Below the pieces are notes generated by a model that did not search any database, had not been told where the DNA came from, and worked only from the letters and a program-made list of their open reading frames with translations. This document shows, in pieces, positions 16,604 to 26,807 of a stretch of DNA of 64,000 bases (positions are counted from its first letter, which is position 1; each line of letters begins with the position of its first letter). The position numbers were made by a program, and so were the translations under genes. The DNA is taken from NCBI GenBank assembly GCA_028697885.1, contig JAQVER010000003.1:1-64000 (forward strand), in the 5' to 3' direction. Source of the stretch: Desulfocapsaceae bacterium (lineage in GTDB: Bacteria > Desulfobacterota > Desulfobulbia > Desulfobulbales > Desulfocapsaceae).

Positions 16604-18649
16604 ATGAACTCACAGTACGGAAGACTGCATAATCTCTTTGAAAAGAATTTTCTTGAGTACTCCTCCTATGTCATCAGGGAGCGAGCCATTCCCGATATTC
16701 ACGACGGTCTGAAGCCGGTCCAGCGCCGTATTCTTCAAACCCTGTTCAACATGGAGGACGGCCGTTTCCACAAGGTGGCCAATGTTGTGGGTGAGACCAT
16801 GAAACTCCATCCCCATGGGGACGCCTCCATCTTCTCCGCCCTGGTGAATCTGGCCAATAAGGAATACCTGATTGAGCGGCAGGGGAATTTCGGCAATATC
16901 TATACCGGTGATCAGGCCTCGGCCGCCCGCTATATCGAATGCCGTCTCACGCCCCTGGCCAAAGAGATCCTTTTCAACAAGGACCTGACCGAGTTCGTTG
17001 AGTCCTATGACAGCAGGATGTTGGAGCCGGTAACTCTGCCGGCCAAGATTCCCTTGCTGCTGCTGCTCGGGGCGGATGGGATTGCGGTCGGCATGGCCAC
17101 CAAGATCATGCCCCATAATTTCTGCGAACTCCTTGAGGCCCAGATCAAACTGCTGCACAATGAAGAGATCACCCTCTATCCCGATTTCCAGAAGAAGGGT
17201 CTGGTGGATGTCTCCCACTATGATCATGGCAATGGCCGGATCCGCTGTCGGGCCCGCATTGAGGAGGCCAGCGACAAGACCATTATTGTCAAGGATATTC
17301 CCCACGGGACAACCACCCAGTCACTGATCGAATCCGTTGAGAAGGCGGCCAAGGCCGGGAAGATCAAGATCCTCTCCATCAATGATTATACGGCGGAAGA
17401 TGTCGAGGTCGAGATCAATCTGGCCAGGGGGGTCTATGCCAAGGAGACCATTGAGGCCCTCTATGCCTTCACCGATTGCGAGGTTGCCATTACCCCCAAT
17501 CTTACCCTGATCAAGGACAATACCCCGCTCACCTGTACGGTCGAAGAGGTGCTGGAGCACAATACCCAGAAGCTTGTCCAGGACCTGACCAAAGAACTGG
17601 AGATTGACCTCGGAAGATTGCAGGAAAAACTGCACGCCAGGCTCCTGGAGCAGATCTTTATCGAGGAACGTCTCTACAAACAGATCGAGGAAGAGACCAG
17701 CTATAAGGCCGTGATCAAGAGCGTGGACAGCGCCTTGCAACCTTTCACCGCAGAGCTGCTGCGAAAGGTTACCAACGAGGATATCGAACGTCTGCTTGAG
17801 ATCAAAATCAAGCGCATCTCCCGTTATGATATCAATAAGCAGCAGAAAGAAATCAGGGACATCCGCAGCGAGATCAAGAAGATCAGTCATCACCTCAAGG
17901 ACATGGTCGGCTACACTGTCTCCTTCCTTGGCGACCTGCTGAAAAAATATGGCCATCTCTACCCGAGACAGACGGAACTCTGCGAGTTTGAGGAGGTCAG
18001 CGTGCGCAGTGCGGCCCTCGCCAATCTGGTGGTCGGCTATCAGCGGGCTACAGGTTTTCTGGGCCATAATATCAAGGCCGAGGATGAAAAGCAGGACTTT
18101 ACCCTGAACTGTTCCGAGTATGACCGGCTCCTGTTGATCTTTAACGACGGCATGTACAAGGTGATCCCGGTGACTGACAAACTCTTTATCGGTCATGAAC
18201 TGGCCTGGCTCGGGGTTGTCGAAGACGGCCTGATCTTCAATGTCCTCTATCGGGACGGCCAGGAAAACCTGACCTACGCCAAGCGTTTTACCACCCCTAA
18301 ATTTATCCTCGATAAGGAGTATAGGCTTTTCCCCGAAGACAAACGGTCAAAAATCCTTCTCCTGCTGATGGGTGAGGGGGCAAGCGCCCATGTCGGCCTC
18401 GCGCCTTCTCCTCGGGCCAAGAGCAATGTCTTAGAGGTTTATTTTGATGAGTATCTCTTGAAAAATCCAAATGCCAAAGGGAAACGGATCTCACCAAGGG
18501 TTGTACGAAGGGTGACGGATTCCACCGGTAAGGCCGCCCCGAAACCTTTGAAGCAGAATATGACCCTGCTTGATCTGGTAGATGCGACCAAAGAAAGCTC
18601 ACCTCAAAGAGGAAAGGAAGGGGAAGAAGAAGGAAAAGACAAGGAGTAA
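16604..18649 (+). CDS. parC: DNA topoisomerase IV subunit A (ParC/GyrA type)
   Basis: Catalytic subunit of 681 residues. IPDIHDGLKPVQRRIL, PHGDASIFSALV and SAARYIECRLTP (containing the DNA-linking tyrosine) are clear. A coiled-coil tower region follows (about 320-450), then a reduced beta-pinwheel domain and a charged tail. It is shorter than E. coli ParC (752) and far shorter than GyrA. With parE it forms a chromosome-decatenating enzyme; a separate gyrase should exist elsewhere in the genome. Confidence 0.87.
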   Translation: MNSQYGRLHNLFEKNFLEYSSYVIRERAIPDIHDGLKPVQRRILQTLFNMEDGRFHKVANVVGETMKLHPHGDASIFSALVNLANKEYLIERQGNFGNIYTGDQASAARYIECRLTPLAKEILFNKDLTEFVESYDSRMLEPVTLPAKIPLLLLLGADGIAVGMATKIMPHNFCELLEAQIKLLHNEEITLYPDFQKKGLVDVSHYDHGNGRIRCRARIEEASDKTIIVKDIPHGTTTQSLIESVEKAAKAGKIKILSINDYTAEDVEVEINLARGVYAKETIEALYAFTDCEVAITPNLTLIKDNTPLTCTVEEVLEHNTQKLVQDLTKELEIDLGRLQEKLHARLLEQIFIEERLYKQIEEETSYKAVIKSVDSALQPFTAELLRKVTNEDIERLLEIKIKRISRYDINKQQKEIRDIRSEIKKISHHLKDMVGYTVSFLGDLLKKYGHLYPRQTELCEFEEVSVRSAALANLVVGYQRATGFLGHNIKAEDEKQDFTLNCSEYDRLLLIFNDGMYKVIPVTDKLFIGHELAWLGVVEDGLIFNVLYRDGQENLTYAKRFTTPKFILDKEYRLFPEDKRSKILLLLMGEGASAHVGLAPSPRAKSNVLEVYFDEYLLKNPNAKGKRISPRVVRRVTDSTGKAAPKPLKQNMTLLDLVDATKESSPQRGKEGEEEGKDKE

Positions 18650-18720
18650 AAAGGAGAAGGGAAGAATGCGGGGAATTTGTTTGGTAAGTCTTCAACTCCT
18701 TCTCTCTAAGTACCATCCTT

Positions 18721-18748
18721 TTGACAGCGCAAAAAATAAACGTAGAAT
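18721..18748 (+). promoter_or_regulatory. Sigma-70 type promoter of rubredoxin
   Basis: TTGACA (18721-18726), a 16-base spacer and TAGAAT (18743-18748), 49 bases before the rubredoxin start. The -35 box is perfect and the -10 box matches five of six. Confidence 0.6.
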
Positions 18749-18797
18749 TATTAAATAAACTTAGAACTGTTAATCTTTTCTCAAATGGAGATGTGTC

Positions 18798-18956
18798 ATG
18801 CAAAAGTGGGAATGTCCTTGCGGTTATATTTATGATCCTGAAGAAGGAGATTATGAGCATGGGGTGGAGGCTGGTACTCCGTGGGAAGAAGTTCCTGAAA
18901 CCTGGGTTTGTCCTAAATGCGGTGCCGCCAAAGAAGATTTTTTTAAAGCTGATTAA
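18798..18956 (+). CDS. Rubredoxin
   Basis: A 52-residue protein too short for common length cut-offs. It has the two rubredoxin metal knuckles: CPCGYIYD near the start and CPKCGAAKEDF near the end, with EEGDYEHGV and PWEEVPETWVCP between, so one iron is held by four cysteines. The first knuckle is C-P-C-G where most rubredoxins have C-x-x-C-G, giving a one-residue-shorter loop that is known in some family members. GGAG lies seven bases upstream. It transfers single electrons in anaerobe metabolism or oxygen defence. It has its own promoter and a downstream hairpin. Confidence 0.9.
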   Translation: MQKWECPCGYIYDPEEGDYEHGVEAGTPWEEVPETWVCPKCGAAKEDFFKAD

Positions 18957-18966
18957 CTACAAATGG

Positions 18967-19011
18967 AACCTCCACTGGGGCGGAATTGTTGGTTCTGCTC
19001 CTGTGGAGGTT
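18967..19011 (+). terminator. Possible terminator of rubredoxin
   Basis: AACCTCCAC (18967-18975) pairs perfectly with GTGGAGGTT (19003-19011) across a 27-base loop; GTTCTTT follows. The long loop and weak T-run make it a moderate candidate. The rest of the gap to 19357 shows no supported gene. Confidence 0.45.
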
Positions 19012-19357
19012 GTTCTTTAATGTCTCCTGTCTCTTTTTGAGGAATGCCAACCCAAAACAGACTCTCTGTATTTGAGGATGGTATTGTCTAAGATCCCATG
19101 CTCTTTTATGGTGGTTATATCGTCGTTTTGACCATTGTTGCCGCCGTTTTATAAGTGCCTTTCCTGTCTCAAACCCTTTTCCTGCCCGCCTTGTTGGCGA
19201 TTCTTGTTCTAAACATCAACCCGCTCAAGAATTATTGCATATATTACCCGGATTTTTCCGCTGCTACAGCCTGCAGTAATACCGCCGTAAACTTGGGTAC
19301 ATTTTCTCTATACTCAATGAGTGGCAACTTTATATTGATAAGGAAAGGAGTATGCTC

Positions 19358-19447
19358 ATGGAGAAAGGAAACCGTAGCGCTTTAATCCTGATATTTATTC
19401 TCATCTTGACGGATCCTCTCTGCATGATCAATGTACTAGTTAATTAG
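19358..19447 (+). CDS. Putative 29-residue membrane peptide
   Basis: Starts at an ATG seven bases after AAGGAG and encodes a Lys/Arg-containing start, then a hydrophobic stretch (ALILIFILIL) and a short tail. One membrane segment is possible. No homologue recognised. It lies 77 bases before the MoxR-type ATPase gene. Support is the ribosome binding site and composition only. Confidence 0.3.
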   Translation: MEKGNRSALILIFILILTDPLCMINVLVN

Positions 19448-19524
19448 GCATTAATTTCCCCTTTTCCTTGTACCACTGTTCCGATACCTGGAAATGACAA
19501 TAAAAAATAAAGGAAGACAAAGAG

Positions 19525-20337
19525 ATGGACGGAGCCAATATCCCCCTTGATGAACATAGAATTGTGGAAAAACCCTATTATTTGGCTCAGGGCAGTGAGG
19601 TAGAAATTGCATGCGCTGCTTACCGTAGTGGCCTGCCTTTACTTCTCAAGGGCCCTACCGGCTGCGGTAAGACCCGTTTTATGCAGTATCTGGCCTGGAA
19701 GCTTGATCGACCCTTGATAACGGTTTCCTGCCATGATGATCTGTCTACCAGTGATCTTGTCGGCCGCTATCTGATCCGGGCCGGTGAGGCTGTGTGGATG
19801 GACGGCCCTCTGACCCTGGCGGTCAGAGCCGGGGCCATCTGCTATCTCGATGAGGTGGTTGAGGCGCGTAAGGACACAACCGTAGTCATCCATCCTCTGG
19901 CTGATGATCGTCGGGAACTGCCCATTGAAAAAAGGGGGGAACTGTTGATTGCCCCGCCGGAGTTCATGTTGGCGGTTTCCTACAACCCCGGTTACCAGAG
20001 TGTCCTTAAGGATCTCAAACCGTCGACCCGCCAGCGCTTTGTCGCCCTCAGCTTCAACTATCCAGAACTCGAGCAGGAGGTGGATATCGTCTGCCAGGAG
20101 GGTGGTCTGGAGCGGGATCTTGCCCTCTCTTTGGTTAAATTGGCTGTCATGACACGAAATCTCAAAGATTCCGGATTGCCGGAAGGGGCCAGTACCCGGC
20201 TCCTGATCCAGGCCGGAAAATTGATTGGTGACGGAGTGGATATCCAGACGGCCTGCCGGGTCGCGGTCGTCGAGCCTCTCAGCGATGATCCGGAGATGCT
20301 TGCTGCCGTGGAAGACATGGTCGGATCCATTTTCTAA
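19525..20337 (+). CDS. MoxR-type AAA+ ATPase, CbbQ/NorQ family
   Basis: A 270-residue AAA+ protein: Walker A GPTGCGKT (43-50), Walker B YLDEV (D109, E110), a conserved CHDDLSTSDLVGRYL loop and AVSYNPGYQ as sensor region. It belongs to the CbbQ/NirQ/NorQ group, which together with a VWA partner remodels large metal- or inhibitor-bound enzymes (Rubisco, nitric oxide reductase). The VWA partner follows after 79 bases. No target enzyme is encoded in this window. Confidence 0.88.
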   Translation: MDGANIPLDEHRIVEKPYYLAQGSEVEIACAAYRSGLPLLLKGPTGCGKTRFMQYLAWKLDRPLITVSCHDDLSTSDLVGRYLIRAGEAVWMDGPLTLAVRAGAICYLDEVVEARKDTTVVIHPLADDRRELPIEKRGELLIAPPEFMLAVSYNPGYQSVLKDLKPSTRQRFVALSFNYPELEQEVDIVCQEGGLERDLALSLVKLAVMTRNLKDSGLPEGASTRLLIQAGKLIGDGVDIQTACRVAVVEPLSDDPEMLAAVEDMVGSIF

Positions 20338-20416
20338 ATTCAATTTGTATTCAAGCCGGTACCTGCGTCGGCTACACCGCATGTGGTTTTTTATGTAAAA
20401 CCTTGTTGGATGACTG

Positions 20417-22723
20417 ATGAATTTTCCTGACCTTAACAAGCAGTTCTATCATCTTGTTGCCCCGGATATTCCCAACGACTGGGAGGTGGAGGAGCTGTTG
20501 GAGCCCTATCTTGACCAGAGCGATGAGGTGTGTCAGGAGGTCTTTAAGTGCATCCCGGCGATCTGGCCGATTTCTAGTTCCCTCTGCTGTGACTTCCTCC
20601 GGATTATGCCTGAGACCCTGAAAATTCTACCACTTTCCCAGTTGTCGACCTGGGTGGGGGAGATCCTCGATCGTTACGAGCTGGATGGTCTGCGGGCAGC
20701 GCAACGCCTTATGCGGAATGTGGAGAGCGGTTATATGAACCGAAGCAACGCGGGACTGGTGCTTCTGGGGGAGGTAGAGGGCCGCCTCCTCACCTTTATC
20801 CGGGGAGTGGCAGGACGGGATCTGTTTATTGCCCCCGGCAACGCGGTCTTTACCGATACCGAAACCATCTTTCTGCCACCAGAGCTGGCCGTCTTTTCAG
20901 CTTCTGCCGACAATGTTCTGCTTTATAAACTGATTCTTGCCTTCCAGTGGGCCTATATCGCCAATGGAAGTTTTACTCTTCCTGACCCTGTTACGCAGGA
21001 ACCATTGGTCGATTCCGAATCATCGCTGTGGTTGAACACCTTTTTTGCCTCTTTTTCTCAGCCCCTTTTTGCCCGTGATTGCTATTTCTTTCTCGAAACC
21101 GTTCGTGCCGCCCGTTTTCTGGAACAGGAACTTCCCGGCCTGATGCGGGCCTGGGCCAAGCTTCCCTGTTTTGTCCTCCCCGGGGTGGAGGATAAAAATA
21201 TCAGCCCTCAGGCCGCTTTCCTCAGTGATCTGCAGCTACGATTTCTGAATGGATCTCTGCTCGAGGCGAGCCGTGAAGAACCCCTTCCGCTTCTGAAAGA
21301 TTACTGGCACAGGCTCCTCGGCGAAGGGGTGAACGGGATGGACACCGTTGCCGCGGTCAAGGCGATTTGTGCGGCCCATGCACCCCATGAGGCAGAAGGG
21401 GAGGAGTACGAGGGAATAACGCCTTTACTCTTTCAGGGAGAGATCCGTCTGTCTGCTGTGGAGGCGGTGCATCGTCAGCGCTTTTTGCGCCAGGGTGAGG
21501 AGCTGGTTCATAGTCTGGCCCTCCATCTTGCTTCCCTGCCTAAGGAGCAATTGGAGCAGTTGCTCCGCTCGGAGGAGGAGAAAGAGAACGGCGCGACCGG
21601 GCTGGAGTCGGATGTCACTATGATCATGGACAGCGAGTTTGCCGGGACCGCTGCTGAGCCCCAGGCGCCGCTACTCATCACCATCAACAATGAGGAGGTC
21701 CGACTCGGCGAAGAGGTGGCAGAGCAGGTGAGACAGTTTCACGATGAGTTTGGCCATCTTCCCGGCCGCTTTCTCAGCAGCGCCGTGGGTCGAGCTGGTA
21801 AGGGGCTTGCTCCGGACGCCCACCCTGGCCCGGAACAGGGGGAGGAGTTACAGGCTCCGATCTGTTACGATGAATGGGATCATCGTCGCAAGGGGTTTCG
21901 TAAAAACTGGTGTATGGTCACGATCAAGGAACTCCCTGACCTGCGTTCCGGCTTCATTCGTCAGACTCTGGGCAAGTATCACGGTGTGGTCAACCGTCTC
22001 CGTCATCAGTTTGAGATGATGCGCACCAGTGATCGTTTTGCCCGGCGCCAGCGCGACGGTGACGATATTGATCTTGACGCCCTGGTGGAATCCCTGGCCG
22101 ATGGCCGGGCCGGGCTGCCTTCATCGGATCGGCTCTTTATCAAATTGCTCAGAGATGAACGCGATATCGCCGTGGTCTTCCTTATTGATATGTCCAACTC
22201 CACTGCTGGTTGGGTAGGGAATGCCATCAAGGAGTCTCTGGTTTTGATGACCGAGGCCCTTGAGGTCCTGGGCGACCGTTACGCGATCTATGGTTTCTCG
22301 GGGATGCGGCGGACCCGCTGCGAGCTTTTTCGCATTAAGGAGTTCGGTGAGCCCTATGGTGAGAGGGTGCGGGAGAGGATCGGGGCTATTTCTCCCATGG
22401 AATATACCCGGATGGGACCGGCGATCCGCCATGCGACATCTCTCCTGGCGAAGACCGATGCCAGGGTTCGTCTGCTTATCACCCTTAGCGACGGTAAACC
22501 CGAGGATTACGATGACTACAAGGGGGAATACGCCATCGAAGACACCCGCCACGCCCTCCTGGAGGCCAAAATGGCCGGTATCCATCCCTTCTGTATCACC
22601 ATAGATCATCAGGCCCATGACTATATGGACCACCTCTATGGTCCGGTTAACTATATCTTTGTCAATGATGTCCGTAAACTGCCCATGCGCATGCCGGAAA
22701 TTTACCGGGTGCTGACCACGTAG
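20417..22723 (+). CDS. VWA-domain protein, CbbO/NorD family
   Basis: A 768-residue partner of the preceding ATPase. The long N-terminal part is helical and lacks recognised motifs; the C-terminal von Willebrand A domain (about 580-768) carries a MIDAS motif DMSNS (591-595), with a conserved threonine in EYTRMGPAI and an aspartate in LSDGKPEDY. In CbbQO complexes this domain docks on the target enzyme while the ring of CbbQ drives remodelling. An internal acidic segment occurs near residue 390-400. Confidence 0.85.
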   Translation: MNFPDLNKQFYHLVAPDIPNDWEVEELLEPYLDQSDEVCQEVFKCIPAIWPISSSLCCDFLRIMPETLKILPLSQLSTWVGEILDRYELDGLRAAQRLMRNVESGYMNRSNAGLVLLGEVEGRLLTFIRGVAGRDLFIAPGNAVFTDTETIFLPPELAVFSASADNVLLYKLILAFQWAYIANGSFTLPDPVTQEPLVDSESSLWLNTFFASFSQPLFARDCYFFLETVRAARFLEQELPGLMRAWAKLPCFVLPGVEDKNISPQAAFLSDLQLRFLNGSLLEASREEPLPLLKDYWHRLLGEGVNGMDTVAAVKAICAAHAPHEAEGEEYEGITPLLFQGEIRLSAVEAVHRQRFLRQGEELVHSLALHLASLPKEQLEQLLRSEEEKENGATGLESDVTMIMDSEFAGTAAEPQAPLLITINNEEVRLGEEVAEQVRQFHDEFGHLPGRFLSSAVGRAGKGLAPDAHPGPEQGEELQAPICYDEWDHRRKGFRKNWCMVTIKELPDLRSGFIRQTLGKYHGVVNRLRHQFEMMRTSDRFARRQRDGDDIDLDALVESLADGRAGLPSSDRLFIKLLRDERDIAVVFLIDMSNSTAGWVGNAIKESLVLMTEALEVLGDRYAIYGFSGMRRTRCELFRIKEFGEPYGERVRERIGAISPMEYTRMGPAIRHATSLLAKTDARVRLLITLSDGKPEDYDDYKGEYAIEDTRHALLEAKMAGIHPFCITIDHQAHDYMDHLYGPVNYIFVNDVRKLPMRMPEIYRVLTT

Positions 22724-22782
22724 TGCTGTCATCTGTCCCGGCAGCCGATTTTGTGGTCATTCTGGAAGAATATTCTTTCGTT

Positions 22783-23847
22783 TTACTCAAACCAGCGGCT
22801 GCGCAAATTATGGGAGATGCGCAAGAGGGGATGTTCAACCAGTCGGTAGCCGAGCCAGCCGTAAGCAAGGACCGCGGCTGACATAATCAGGCAGGCTAGC
22901 ATATTATCAAAGAGGTTGTTCTGTATTGGCTTCGTTATTGACCAGAGGCGGCCAACTGCTGCTAACACAAGAATATGAGAGAGATAAATTGTGTACGACC
23001 TATCGCCAATGGATTGTAGAAATCGGGGAAGGCAAAATTTGTGTTTCATCTCAAGAGCCGTAAGACAAGTTAAGAGAAGTCCATAGAGCGTGCCAATGAT
23101 ACTGACCCGCATCAATCCTTCATTCTTGAGAATATTAAAAGCGTAAATAAGAGGCAGACCAGCCATTGGGATGATCACGATGCTTATAAATGACAGGCGT
23201 ATCGAGAGTGTGTCAAAATATTTACTGGTGGTGAAGATTGCAGCGAAGGCGCCAATGATGAATTCAAGAGAATAGGGATGGAGAACAATCCGGGCACCTG
23301 GCGATAAATTGGCCGTTGAGGTTACAGTGCTGGCAATGGTAATGATCAATCCCCAGACGACCAGAGACGGTAGCAGATATCTTGGATTAAACTTTAGAAA
23401 GATAGCGAACATGGTATAAAACCATAGTTCATGGATCAGTGACCAGGCAACCATGACAAACGGACGGTGATAGTCAGGCAGTAAGAGAATGGCTGAAAAG
23501 AACGTGGTTTGATGGTTTTGTGATGAATTAACCCAGTCTGGTTTGATGAAGAATACCGCTGCTGTCAGAATAAGGTAGACCCAATAGGTTGGATATATGC
23601 GACTGAGGCGGCTCCAGAGGAATCGGCTAACGCCCCCGCTGTTATTATCGCGTCCCTGTGTTATCGATACCATCACAAATCCACTGATGACAAAAAAGAG
23701 ATCCACGCCTGATTGGCCGAGTGTCAGGAACTCAGGAAGGAATAGATCTCCACCGGAATATTTTTTTTCGATGGTCATCAGGTGAAACAGCACGACTCCA
23801 AGAACCGCAAGGCCTCTGAGTGCTTGAATGGAGAACCATTTGTTCAT
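22783..23847 (-). CDS. Acyltransferase family 3 (OafA-like) membrane protein
   Basis: About ten membrane helices. Motifs: QALRGLAVLGVVLFHL near the start (with the conserved His), GVDLFFVISGFVM, RLSRIYPTYW and a C-terminal YRLVEHPLLR. These enzymes O-acylate surface sugars such as O-antigen. I take MNKWFSIQALRG as start because family members begin a few residues before the LRG motif; an ATG 43 codons upstream (23976) is an alternative. Confidence 0.85.
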   Translation of the reverse strand: MNKWFSIQALRGLAVLGVVLFHLMTIEKKYSGGDLFLPEFLTLGQSGVDLFFVISGFVMVSITQGRDNNSGGVSRFLWSRLSRIYPTYWVYLILTAAVFFIKPDWVNSSQNHQTTFFSAILLLPDYHRPFVMVAWSLIHELWFYTMFAIFLKFNPRYLLPSLVVWGLIITIASTVTSTANLSPGARIVLHPYSLEFIIGAFAAIFTTSKYFDTLSIRLSFISIVIIPMAGLPLIYAFNILKNEGLMRVSIIGTLYGLLLTCLTALEMKHKFCLPRFLQSIGDRSYTIYLSHILVLAAVGRLWSITKPIQNNLFDNMLACLIMSAAVLAYGWLGYRLVEHPLLRISHNLRSRWFE

Positions 23848-24046
23848 ATGAATGCCAGGGCGCTGGTCACTTCTTTGGAAAAATGATGGAAGGGGGGATG
23901 GAAAGCCGCTTGTCTTGTCCTTTGTTCTGTCGACGAAGTCGATTGCACTGAGTGGCTCGTCACTATATTGCATCATTGCTGCTTACTTATGATCACGGTG
24001 TCGCTTGAATGCTTGTTGAGAAAAAGACATAAAGTCTTGTACAAAG

Positions 24047-25144
24047 TTAACATGCCTCTTTGAGCGTTTCGACGTTGTTTCTGCCCGTAAATTCCTTGAT
24101 ATAGATATCTTGTTGCGGGTAAGGGATGGAAATTTTGTGTTCGGTAAAGGCATTGTAGATGTCTTTGAGAAGGTTGTGAGTTGTAATACCCTTCAGGCTC
24201 GGTTCGTCGACCCAGCATAGAAGTTCGAAATCCACTGATGATGCGCCGAAACTGCGCAGGCGGACACGGGCCGCCGGTTCCTTGATTACTGCCTTGTTTG
24301 CTGCCGCCACTCTCAGCAGAACTTCTTCGACCTGATCAAGCACGCTGCCATAGGCCACACCCACAGGTACCCGAATCCGGAAGCGGGGGATGGGTGCACT
24401 CTCGTTGATAATCTTGGAATTTGCCAGAATGGAGTTGGGAATGGTGATGAGTACGTCATCCCTGGTCTTGATTCGGGTTGAACGGATGCCGATCTCCATT
24501 ACCTCACCGCGTTCGGAATTGTCGAGAATGATATAGTCGCCAACGGTACAGGTTTTATCGGCAAAGATGGATATGCCCCCAAAAAAGTTGGACAGGGTCT
24601 CCTTGGCGGCAAGGGCGACGGCGATACCAGCAATACCGGCCGAGGCGAAGAGGGGGGCCATGTTGACATGCCAGATGGAAAGAAGCCAGAGCAAGCTCAA
24701 TATGATGATGATCACCCGAACCACATTTTTAAGCAGCATGAAGAGATCCTGGCCTATTTTACCCCGGGAAATGGCGTTATGCATATTGCTTTCCACAAGC
24801 AGGCTGAAAAACTTCAGGATGGCCGTGATCCAGAATAAAAGAATAATGGTCTTGGCAGCGGCAGGCAGGACCATCTCCCAAGGTGGTACAAGAGCAGGCG
24901 GCATGCTCAGGGCATGCAGAACCCCGATAAAGACGACCGTTACCAGCAGCGGCGCATGGAGTATGGGAACAATCTTGTCATCCAGGGTAAATTTAGTCTT
25001 GGCGGCGATCTTGACAAAAATCCTGATCACAAAAATATCAACCAGTTTGGCCATCAGGGCATAGATCAGAATTACCACCAGGCGATGCATGAATGGTATC
25101 GTATATAATTCTTTCAGATACTTGGCTACCTCTTGTACATCCAT
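24047..25144 (-). CDS. MscS-family mechanosensitive ion channel
   Basis: A 365-residue protein with four to five membrane helices. The pore helix region AGIAGIAVALAAKETLSNFF and the beta-domain GDYIILDNSERGEVMEIGIR are classic MscS. It should open under membrane tension to release solutes. AAGGA seven bases before ATGGATGTA supports the start at 25144; the longer reading begins with TTG and contains this ribosome binding site. Confidence 0.9.
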   Translation of the reverse strand: MDVQEVAKYLKELYTIPFMHRLVVILIYALMAKLVDIFVIRIFVKIAAKTKFTLDDKIVPILHAPLLVTVVFIGVLHALSMPPALVPPWEMVLPAAAKTIILLFWITAILKFFSLLVESNMHNAISRGKIGQDLFMLLKNVVRVIIIILSLLWLLSIWHVNMAPLFASAGIAGIAVALAAKETLSNFFGGISIFADKTCTVGDYIILDNSERGEVMEIGIRSTRIKTRDDVLITIPNSILANSKIINESAPIPRFRIRVPVGVAYGSVLDQVEEVLLRVAAANKAVIKEPAARVRLRSFGASSVDFELLCWVDEPSLKGITTHNLLKDIYNAFTEHKISIPYPQQDIYIKEFTGRNNVETLKEAC

Positions 25145-25298
25145 GTAATTATCCTTAACAAAATTCAAATACGGTAATTTTAGTCACTTCACTGGCTTTA
25201 GATGGGCTCACGACCGTAAGCTGATCTAACTTGTAGTTGCGTACGCAACCAGGGGCAAAAAGTCATTTCTCATTCTTATCATTTTATTAAATGGCACA

Positions 25299-26756
25299 TC
25301 AATATATTTCAGCCCCCTGTGAAGTCGATTTTGCCTGCCATCCGCCCCCCAGGGCCTTGAACAGGGCGATCAGATTGGTGGAAACCATGTGGTTGGACTG
25401 GGCCAGGGTATCCTCGGCAACATAGAGGGAGCGCTGTGCATCCAGTACACTGAGGAAATCGTTTTCTCCAGAGCGATAGAGGGCGGTGGCGAGCTCAACG
25501 GCAGTGCGGTTGGCCGTTACTGCCCGGGTCAGGGCCTGACGATGCTCTTCTTCCTTGGTTGAGGCGATCAGGGCGCTTTCCACTTCTCTCAGGGCGTTCA
25601 GGACGGTTTGTTGGTAGGCCATGAGCTGCTCTTCCTGGACGGCCTCCTGCAGCTCCAGATTGGCACGCCTGCGTCCCATGTCAAAGAGCGGCCAGTTCAG
25701 GGTGGGGCCGAGGGACCAGAAGCTGCTGGCTTGGTTGAAGGTTGAACTGAAGGTGTTGTTCTGGAGACCGAGGCTACCGGTGATGGTGAATTTGGGAAAG
25801 AGATCGGCTCTGGCCACTCCAATGCGGGCAGTGGCTGCATGAATCTTTGCTTCTCCCCTGCGGATGTCCGGTCTCCGCAGGAGGAGGTCCGAGGGTAAAC
25901 CCAGAGGAACCGTGGCCAGCGCCACGGGTAAGGGCACCTTGGATGTCAGTTCTGCCAGCAGGGTGGATGGCTCTCCGCCCAGCAGCAGGCTGAGGGCGTA
26001 GATTGTTTGACGGATCTGTGCCTCAAGGAGCGGGATCTGGCCGGCCGTGGTGGCAGCGAGTGCTTCCGCCCTTACTACGTCAAGTTTGCTGACAAAGCCG
26101 GTGGTGAAAAGTTGGCGGGTCAAGTCGACGCTGTGATCTTGGGCTGTCAGGTTCTGGCGGGCGATGGAAAGTCGTTCTTGCAGAGAACGCAGATTCAGAT
26201 AATTGCTGGCCACTTCGGCGCTCATGCTCACCAGCAGATCGCGCCGGTCTTCTATGGCCGCGTCCAGATCTGCACCTGTTGCCTCGATGCCGCGTCGCAA
26301 TCCGCCGAAGAGATCGATTTCCCAGCCTGCATCAAAGCCCATCTTGTAGAGATTGCTGGTTGTGCTTGCGCTGTTATTTCCGGATTCCGGTGTCTGGCTG
26401 CGCCTGAAGGAGGCTGTAGTGTCAACTGCCGGTCCAAGGTCTGCACCGGCTATCCCCAAGGTAGCGCGGGCCTGACGGATGCGGCTTTTAGCCATTTGCA
26501 GGTCCAGATTGGCCTGCATGGCCCGTTCAATCAGCGAGGTGAGAATCGGATCGTTGAAGATCTTCCACCACTGGGCCAGCTCCTGTTCGGCCGCGTCCGC
26601 GATTTGGGCTGGTGGTTCTTGGCCCAGCCACTGGGAGGAAACCTTGGCCTCAGGACGTTGGAATTCAGGGCCCAGCATGCAGCTGCTCAGCAGAAGCAGG
26701 CAGAGGCAGAGGGCTAAAGAGGTCCGGCAGGGAGTACGGTGCAGGCGAGGGATCAT
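25299..26756 (-). CDS. Outer-membrane efflux lipoprotein, NodT family
   Basis: A 485-residue TolC-like outer-membrane factor. Signal peptide ends in the lipobox LSSC (lipidated C26). Two repeats of the OEP family are visible: the first around DLQMAKSRIRQARATLGIAG, the second around RIGVARADLFPKFTITGSLG. It forms the exit duct of the MacAB-type exporter encoded just upstream on the same strand, from which it is separated by about 50 bases. Confidence 0.9.
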   Translation of the reverse strand: MIPRLHRTPCRTSLALCLCLLLLSSCMLGPEFQRPEAKVSSQWLGQEPPAQIADAAEQELAQWWKIFNDPILTSLIERAMQANLDLQMAKSRIRQARATLGIAGADLGPAVDTTASFRRSQTPESGNNSASTTSNLYKMGFDAGWEIDLFGGLRRGIEATGADLDAAIEDRRDLLVSMSAEVASNYLNLRSLQERLSIARQNLTAQDHSVDLTRQLFTTGFVSKLDVVRAEALAATTAGQIPLLEAQIRQTIYALSLLLGGEPSTLLAELTSKVPLPVALATVPLGLPSDLLLRRPDIRRGEAKIHAATARIGVARADLFPKFTITGSLGLQNNTFSSTFNQASSFWSLGPTLNWPLFDMGRRRANLELQEAVQEEQLMAYQQTVLNALREVESALIASTKEEEHRQALTRAVTANRTAVELATALYRSGENDFLSVLDAQRSLYVAEDTLAQSNHMVSTNLIALFKALGGGWQAKSTSQGAEIY

Positions 26757-26807
26757 GGATTTCCTTGCTCCTTGAAAAAATGGGCTGAAAGGCCGATCCT
26801 TTTGTCT

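Noticed and set aside
19098..19154. Short frame MLFYGGYIVVLTIVAAVL resembling the start of an MFS transporter
   Set aside because: Only 18 codons before a stop, with no continuing homology in any frame; at most a fragment of a lost gene.
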